Origin: Pachyseris speciosa
Taxonomy: Eukaryota; Cnidaria; Anthozoa; Scleractinia; Pachyseridae
Length of the DNA: 64,000 nt
Direction: 5' to 3'
Assembly: GCA_016490735.1 (NCBI GenBank)
Contig: JAEMWC010001469.1
Span: 32,501 to 96,500, forward strand
The translations under genes were made by a program, and so were the position numbers. This document shows positions 57,062 to 64,000 of the stretch, piece by piece. Below the pieces are notes generated by a model that worked only from the letters and a program-made list of their open reading frames with translations, made no database searches and was not told the origin of the DNA. How positions within the stretch are numbered: the first letter of the stretch is position 1; each line of letters starts with the position of its first letter.

Positions 57062-58958
57062 TTAAGAGCTATAATTTTTCCTATACTGTTTTAATTTGTC
57101 AAGACATTTTTGGTTCATTGAGACTCGGATCTCTGGCCAGCTTCTCTCAAACACTCTGTCGCTGAATTTGATCCGGATGCACCCTGCAAATTTAAGGGAA
57201 TAGAAATTTATTTTAGTTTGTGTATATATTATGGAAAATATACTCCCTAGACAGTTGAAATACTCTAAAGTTTGACAATAATTGTTATAAAGACACAAGT
57301 TGACATAGTACAACTGAGTCTCCCTGTATGGACAACTCTGAATAACTAACACTCAGCTCAGTTGTCCACTTGAAGAGGCTGGTTTAACTTACAAGTTAAT
57401 ATTTCTCGGTCAGGTAAAAGCTTTAAATTGTCATGGATAATGTTTTGTGAGTCCTAATGAGATATAGATGCAGAGTGCCAAATGTACTTTTTTACTTTAT
57501 TGCAAAGTATGAGTGAAAATTAAAATTCTAAGGTGCTAGAAGTTTTACTCACTTTTAATAATGTTTATTTTGTTTTGATCCAGAGCTTTTTTCTTAGAAT
57601 TTGTTTCTTTTGGCTCAACAGCACCCTCCCTCATTTCCTCATCAGTAAAGACATGGGCCATCAATGCTGTTGCATATAATGTTGGCTTCTTGGCCTTTGC
57701 TGACACGTCAAGTATCAAGTTGACACCTCCTATTACCTGTTGAAACATTGAAAACATTAGAAAGCTGAAATAAGAGCATGCCTTTTTTATTATAATCATT
57801 TCCATATCAAAGAACATAATAATTTACTGCACAGTAATGCATCAGAGGCTGGTGACAAACAGAAATTTCATTTCAAGGAGCCAAACTCAGAAGTTACAAT
57901 CCCTGGCTGCTTAATATAGCAAGGATTATCAGTCCTGCATATGACCACATAGTCTAGATAAACATTATTTACCGGTAACAATTGAAAGTAGCAAATGAAT
58001 AAGAAACATGCATATTAAATGTTCTAACAAAAAGGCCAGAACTCACAAAATCAGGATCATTTGCTATATCATCAGACACTGAAGTTATCTCCTGGGCATG
58101 ACCAGCTGATGACTGTGGTGGGCTTGAGCTTGGTGTTAAATGTCCCTGGAAACAAAAGCAAGATGATAGCGTAATTGGTTCAACCATTTTGTAAAGCCCT
58201 GGAATGGGAGGGATAGTCCCAGGTTACAAAGTTTTTGTTTTTTCCAAAGCTAGCAAGCAATGATCCATGCGTGGTCACAATTTAATGCAACAAAGATCAA
58301 GGCAAAAAAGATTGGCTGTAAGTGAACAAGTGTTACAAAATGAATCTAAAAACCTTTTTCATTCTTTTGATCTTTTCTTCTTATCAAGTACATGTTATTT
58401 ACTTTGATTGAGTATTCTTTTTCATACAGTGAAACTACATGTACAAAACAAAAAGGCTGGAATTTTGATTTTTAATAATCAGATCTATGCATTTTCTCAC
58501 TGTTCTGTGACTGATGCTCACAAGAAGTACTCTGACTGTGGATTTCTTACTGTATTGTAATTGTAAGATCTTACATTGTCTCGGTAAATACAACCAATTT
58601 CAGAAATTAATTAGCAGTTTTCACACTTATTTCACATGTACTATGTGAATATCATTTTATATGCAGTTACATGTATGACATGCTGGTACATTGTAAAATC
58701 TAAAAATGCATTAATTTAATTTGTTATTTTGATTGCAACATATGGGGGCGTACATACCACTTTACCAACTAGCTTGGGTTGAGTTGGTGTTGAACATGAG
58801 TGTGAAGATGTTGCTTTGCTTTCTGGTGATACTCTGTGCTCAGCGATTCTTCCTAAGATGTCGATAATGGTGTCCAGTTTTCTATTTAGCCCAACAAATA
58901 GCCCCTCCAACTTAGTAACCTCTGGCTGTTCTGTTCCACGAAAACCATTTACTCGTTC
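57062..58958 (-). CDS. BEN-domain gene, four phase-compatible 3' exons, copy 2 (intact frame)
   Basis: Minus-strand exons are A 58958-58758 (201 nt), B 58145-58047 (99 nt), C 57736-57553 (184 nt) and D 57183-57062 (122 nt, ending TAA). All have AG acceptors and GT donors. Phases are 0, 0 and 1 and join without a stop, about 200 codons. After the amphipathic LNRKLDTIIDILGRI and a Ser/Pro/Gln linker comes VIGGVNLILDVSAKAKKPTL, ALMAHVFTDEEMREG, LDQNKINIIK, then RCIRIKFSDRVF and WPEIRVSMNQKCLDKLKQ, fitting a BEN domain of usual size (~85 residues). The gene lies between the palindromic arrays, divergent from the transposase. I infer a DNA-binding accessory protein of the transposon; a captured host gene is the alternative. 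First exon(s) not located. Confidence 0.7.
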
Positions 58959-59077
58959 CTTTAGTGTCAAATATAAACAGATGACAGTTTATAATACTGT
59001 AAGGTAAGATATGAAAAACGGTCACTTTCGTTCTTGTCCAAGGCCATATTTGGTAAAAATCGCTACATTTCTTGCAT

Positions 59078-59162
59078 TTCAAATGAAGAATGATCCTCGC
59101 AGTTCCTTTTCGCAATTGCATAAATTGCATTTATAACTGCGAGGATCATTCTTCATTTGATT
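59078..59162. repeat. small foldback, copy 2
   Basis: Same hairpin as at 28500-28585. Confidence 0.8.
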
Positions 59163-59591
59163 TCATTTCTGCAGTTCAAATATGATTCATTTCTGATCAT
59201 ATATCATTCACACTTTCTTGCATTTATTGGATATCCAAATTTAAAGGGCATTCCATTTCGTGCTCACAACTAACAGTTAAGGCAATATTCATTCGATTGG
59301 GAAAGTTGCAATGTTTTGAAGCATGGGAGTTTTTTACGGCCGGTTTTGGCCGGCACAGGTGCCAATGGGTTAAGGGAAATACAACATTAATTTTATGTGA
59401 AGTGGTTTCAACTTAACAGTCCAACTAAAGTTACTTTACGGCCTGTAAAACCCAGGTCTTGTACTGGTGTAAATTGGTAATTGTGTATCAGCAACATTCT
59501 GCTGGAAGGCTTAAAGCTGAAAAATGCCCAGGAACATCCCTGAATTGAACAATAAGTGTGATTATTCATTCCACTCTCTATTTCTTAACAG

Positions 59592-61348
59592 AACACTGGG
59601 ATGAAATGAAGAGTTTTACAGATGACTTTGTGCATGAACCAGGTGTTTATAGAGACATCATGGATGGAAGAGTATACCAAGGACAAAGTGCTTCCATTAA
59701 GGATGATGGTTACTTCAATCCCTATCACACTATACTGGCACCTTGATGGCGCTCCTGCCCTGAAGTCCAAGAGCATGTCTTTATGGCCCATACAAAGTTT
59801 TATGGCTGAACTGCCTCTGAATTTGCGCTATTCATACAAGAACATCCTCTTGTCTGGCTTGTGGTATGGAAAGAAGAAGCCTAATATGCAGGTGTTTCAA
59901 AACAGTTTTGTAACTCAGGTTACATCTCTCAGAGATGGCTTCCAGTTCCCCAACATCCAAAGAACACAACCATTCAAATTGTCTATCAATGGACAGGCTG
60001 CAGACTTGATGGCTAAGGGCCATCATTAAACTTTAAGTTATTTTGTGGAAAATGGGGATGTAGTGTTTGCTTGCACCCAGGAAGACGACTTCCAGGTCGT
60101 GGCAATAGAAGAATATATCAATATTCACCGAACAGCTTTCCAAGGAGAAACCACGAAGATTCCATCTGCCACTCATTGTTAGCTGCAGAAACTAAGGAAC
60201 CCGTCTTTGGCTTCCTAATCCTCCCCTATCCACTCCATCCTGAAAATCCCTGATATGCTGCTGTTAGACTACATGCACCAGGTTCTTGAGGGAGAGTACA
60301 CAACAAGGCTGTCCAAGTGGCTTGGAGGATCCTGCCCAAGTGAGATTTCAATCAGTAAAGCAGACCAGGGAAACATAAGCCACAAACTTGATAGTATGAC
60401 GTTACCCCATGATTTCAAGAAAAAAATTCAGGCCTATTGAAGAGTTTCGCAGATGGAAAGCTAGTGAAAAAGAGCTTCTCTTTCTTCATGTTGGTTTGCC
60501 AGTTCTGAAAGATTTTCTTCCTGCAGAACACTTCTACCACCACAGTCTTCTTGTGACAGCAATCAGAATCCTGTGTGAGGATGAAGTCACAGACCACGAT
60601 ATTGATATAGCTGATGCAATGCTGACTAGCTACACCCGCTTACTACCAACTCTTTTTGATGACAGTGAGTGCACATACAATTCACATTCCCTCACTCATT
60701 TCCCTGAGCAGGTCAGAAATCATGGGCCACTGATTCTCCATTCTACATTTGCTTTCGAGTCCATGCTTGCCCACCTAAAGCGTCTGTTTCATGGTTCGCG
60801 TGGAATTTCCGATCAGATTTGCAAGAAACTGGGGGTCACACAACATGCCAGTCAACATGTACAAAGAAATGTGCAAGGAAATGATTCTGCAGTTGAATTT
60901 GCAAAGAACTTGATGGCACCAGCTAAGTCAAAGTTGATTCAACTAGAAAATCAGAGACAAATCAGAGCTAACAACATCACAAAGGATGATGAAACATGGC
61001 CAGGTCTTTCATGGACTGAACTATGTTTGCAGGCGGAATTCTGCAAGCTATCTAGTCGAGTTTAAACTGCATGGTGATGAGCAACCACGCTATGGAGAGG
61101 TGCAGTATTTTGCCAAGTACCGAAATGTTGGTTATGCTGCCATCAACGTTTTCAGGAACACTGGACTAAACATTTGCCAAACAGGACTTGCAGATCCCAT
61201 TGACCTAGTTGTGAGAGAATTTGTCTCTTCACATGTGCTAGGCTGCCACTTCATTGGTGTACAGCGAACTGCAGCTTACGAGATCATTCAATGTGATCAT
61301 TCAAGAGTTATCAGCATGATTAGAAACTTTACAGGAGACTGTATATGA
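59592..61348 (+). pseudogene. CACTA-type transposase (Transposase_21/TNP2-like), copy 2
   Basis: It is collinear with 29015-30770 and has the same blocks (HLDGAPALKSKSMSLWP, GLWYGKKKPN, LLDYMHQVLEG, FESMLAHLKRLFHG). It has nearly the same stops and frame changes; a small difference near 60210 (CTTCCTAATCC instead of CTTATAATCC) removes one stop. A few substitutions differ, e.g. Ser for Leu in LFHG(L/S)RG. Inactive as read continuously. Confidence 0.75.
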
Positions 61349-62949
61349 ACTATTATAAGTATTTTACACATATCTATTTAGATTCATTTTCTACTTTGAT
61401 GCCATTAAGTTTGCAATTTGAATTTTTGTATCTAGGTGTAAGAACGGAAAGCAAAATACATTAATTTTATTCCAAAGAACTGGACTTGAGATCCAAGTTG
61501 TTTCCAGTGTGATTGTAAGCTTGCTTCTACCAGTGTACAGGTTCAGTGGTTCAAAAAGTTTAAATTTTTACTTGTATCTGATTGGTACCCCCTTGGACAT
61601 TGGCTTCAAATTTTGTAAAGTCATTAGACATCATGCATAAATTAAATTGTGCTTGTTGCAGTCTCTCCCCGATACTTTTCGGCCTAACCTTTGGATATTT
61701 TTTTTGCCCTGGTGGTAATCTCATTGGAAGCTCCTTCTATTACTGAACATGTGTCGTTTTGTTTACTGAAATCTATAATTCTGATACACAATACTCTCAC
61801 GTGTGGCCTCTGTCGTGCAATAGAATATTATACCCAAAACTGATTTTTTTCATCAACCTTGCTTTTTTTTTTTTCAAAAATCTCTTGCTTTCCATTGAAA
61901 TCGACCCATTTTTTTAAGTTACCAGGATTTTTTATAATTTTTATCACCAAAATAAATGATGAAAGCACAAAACAGAAGTTGAATGGTCTGTTTGTGTACA
62001 TACGCTGCAAGGTTGTGGGTGCTGGTTTGAGCCTCACATCATTTAAAGTTGCTCGAATTTTCTCAAGGTTAAAGTAATAATGAAAAAACTACAGGGTAAC
62101 AGCCATTTTTTGGAAGAAAAAGCGATCAAAGTGAAGTTTGTGACTGATCGAGACAAGGTTAATTTGTTTCCTTTTGCGGTTTCATCTCGCATCTGATTGG
62201 TGGCTACGCAAGGGACCCGTCAAAATCAAATCAAAGTGTTTATGGTTTTTTGACTTTCACAGTAACTATCATGTATCAGTATAAATCTACTAGCATTCTA
62301 TCACTAATGCCGTTTCCTGATTGGCTACGCTACTCGCTATCTATTCTGTGATAGATAGTGAATAGTTATTGAAAACAAAATGGCAGCCAGTTATTTGTGT
62401 TTTCAAAGTTGAATGCCTAGTAGATTTATAATAAAACAATTAGATTATCTGCTCTCAGTTTCTATGGGTGATAGCTTTCATAATCATCCGATTGAAATGT
62501 CGAGCTCATAATCTAATTGTTAAATATTACATCCTACAGGTAGATCAGAGTAGGTGATATCTGACCCTCTATATGAAAAGGAGGCATAAATGATTTCACA
62601 GAACTGCACAACATTTGAACGTTTCCAGCAAAAACTCCCATTTATGCATACAGAAGCATTTTAAACAAAAACATCCTTATGGCTAGAAATGCTAGCAGAT
62701 AAAATTTATTTTTGTACAAAACATTAAGGTCCCAGGGGCACCCTGAATTTCATAGCTGGCACTCTCTGGGATTCCTATGGTATTATTTATTTATTTTATA
62801 TAATTAGAGAACAGCCTTGTACTATAGAGCCAAGTATTTTAAAGCATAATAGCAACACTCATACAGTCTTTTACTTTAAAACATATTGCTAAATGATTTC
62901 AAGACAAGTTCTTTACCCATCTTCTTAATTACTGTATCAAAATCTATGA

Positions 62950-63428
62950 TGTTAGAGCAATTCTGATCTTATCAAGATCATAGTAAGATCCTTGTGCAAG
63001 ATCTTGTTAAGATATCCTAGCAAGATCCTGTAAGATTGTATTAAGATTGCACACAGATTTTAGTAAGATCAAGTAAGATCTTGTTAAGATGACATAGGCA
63101 GATACTGGATCTTGTTTTAACAGGATCATATCTCTAGCTAGGATCTTCAAAGATTCTTTCCAATTCTTGCATTAGATCCTGAGCAGGATCCTACTTCCAG
63201 TCAGGATCCTGAATGAAGTTCCTACATCATATACAATCCTGCATAGGATCCTGTTCCTATTTAGGATCCTGAATAGGATCATGTTCTTATTTAGGATCCT
63301 AAAATAGGATCCTGTTACTGCTTAAGATCCTGAATAGGATCCTGTTCCTATTCAGGATCCTATAGGATCCTATTGGATCCTATAGGATCTTATAGGATCC
63401 TACAGGATCCTACATAGGATTTCTACCA
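62950..63428. repeat. right AGGATCCT array, copy 2
   Basis: Practically identical to 32380-32850. Confidence 0.95.
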
Positions 63429-64000
63429 CACTGTAAAACAAACCTCTACCATTAAAAAAATATTTAAGTGAACGATCAAAACAGAACTGATGCAAAACAG
63501 CAGCAATGCGTTTGTAGATTGGTTAGTAAAATTCTTTTTACTATCATCAGAATGTTGGGAGGAGGTCATGCAAAACAGAATGAATCAAAAATATTTGCAG
63601 CAGCATAAAACTCAAAAGATATTGTTAGCTCTGAGGGCCTTTTCACTTCTTGGGAGATTTCTCCGAAATAAACCAGAAGATCAGAGGCAAGTTGTGTTTC
63701 ATAGCTTATGTAGAAAATTTTAATTATAATTCCATTCTTAGAACAAACAAAGCAAGTAGGTAAGGGCAGCTGCTTATTATGAAAATGAACATGAGGATTC
63801 ACTATTTATGAACGAAAGTATAACAGTGAGTTTACTTTGCAACAGCAGCCAATTCAAAGCGCAAAAGATCAACTGAGGAATTACCAAGAAATCCGAGCTC
63901 CTCAATGGACAAAGCTTCAGTTATTCCAATGGGCAAAATTACTCGAAAAATATAACCACTTTGGTTTATTTTGACTTGAAATGGTTTCCCTATACTCGAA
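63429..64000. other. duplicated right flank with empty insertion site
   Basis: The TA at 63542-63543 is the unoccupied target of the 6.2 kb element seen in copy 1. No gene is seen to the window end. Confidence 0.8.

Larger units (their letters stand above)
54474..63428 (+). mobile_element. CACTA-like transposon with AGGATCCT arrays, copy 2
   Basis: Same ends, arrays and gene order as 23920-32850. The left array has extra abutting AGGATCCT units near 54495-54590 and lacks one ~35 bp spacer unit near 55118. The BEN reading frame is intact here, while the transposase carries the same breaks as in copy 1. Confidence 0.75.
52696..64000. repeat. segmental duplication, copy 2 (cut by window end)
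   Basis: Matches 22111-39619 except for the 6,195 bp insertion absent here. It lacks 39 bp (between GTGA repeats near 52773) that copy 1 has. Confidence 0.95.

Overview
The window is eukaryotic and reads as a repeat-dense animal genome, most likely an anthozoan cnidarian (stony coral or relative). I infer this from the mix of element types: Penelope-like elements (PLEs), a tRNA-derived SINE with an ATT tail, MITEs built on a 'CCCTATTTCAGACC' motif, and CACTA-, hAT- and Tc1/IS630-like DNA transposons. The taxon is not proven by the sequence. I see no bacterial operons, rRNA, functional tRNA or CRISPR. Nearly all recognisable coding sequence belongs to mobile elements. One spliced host-like gene is only weakly supported.

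Layout. 1-2090: a rearranged PLE. Its reverse transcriptase runs leftwards off the edge, its GIY-YIG nuclease end runs rightwards, and two hammerhead-ribozyme-like motifs follow. 2396-11101: an 8.7 kb element flanked by TA with ~93 bp terminal inverted repeats. It holds a SAM-like/zinc/coiled-coil gene and the end of an IS630/Tc1-type transposase. 11.2-22.1 kb: MITEs, two LINE fragments, a SINE nested in a MITE, and two hAT-like elements with perfect 8 bp target duplications.

22111-39619 and 52696-64000 (window end) are two nearly identical copies of one segment. Each copy contains a ~8.9 kb CACTA-like element. Its ends are arrays of the palindrome AGGATCCT, and its interior carries a Transposase_21/TNP2-type pseudogene (plus strand) and a spliced BEN-domain gene (minus strand). 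Copy 1 alone carries a 6,195 bp insertion (32966-39160) with TA target duplication and perfect CCCATGCAAAAATA ends. Copy 2 preserves the empty site. That insertion has its own palindromic end arrays (GTGATCAC) and contains a nested region with a third palindromic array pair (TTCATGG/CCATGAA) and a LINE.

39.6-52.7 kb lies between the copies. It holds possible exons of a host gene, a 2.5 kb element flanked by GGCC-rich palindromic arrays, a second SINE and two large foldbacks. One foldback ends exactly at the left edge of duplicate copy 2.

The most interesting theme is the repeated architecture of paired arrays of a short self-complementary motif, different for each element, flanking a transposon interior. 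In the CACTA-like case a BEN-domain DNA-binding protein is encoded between the arrays. My hypothesis is that it is the array-binding partner, in the way plant TnpA binds Spm ends.
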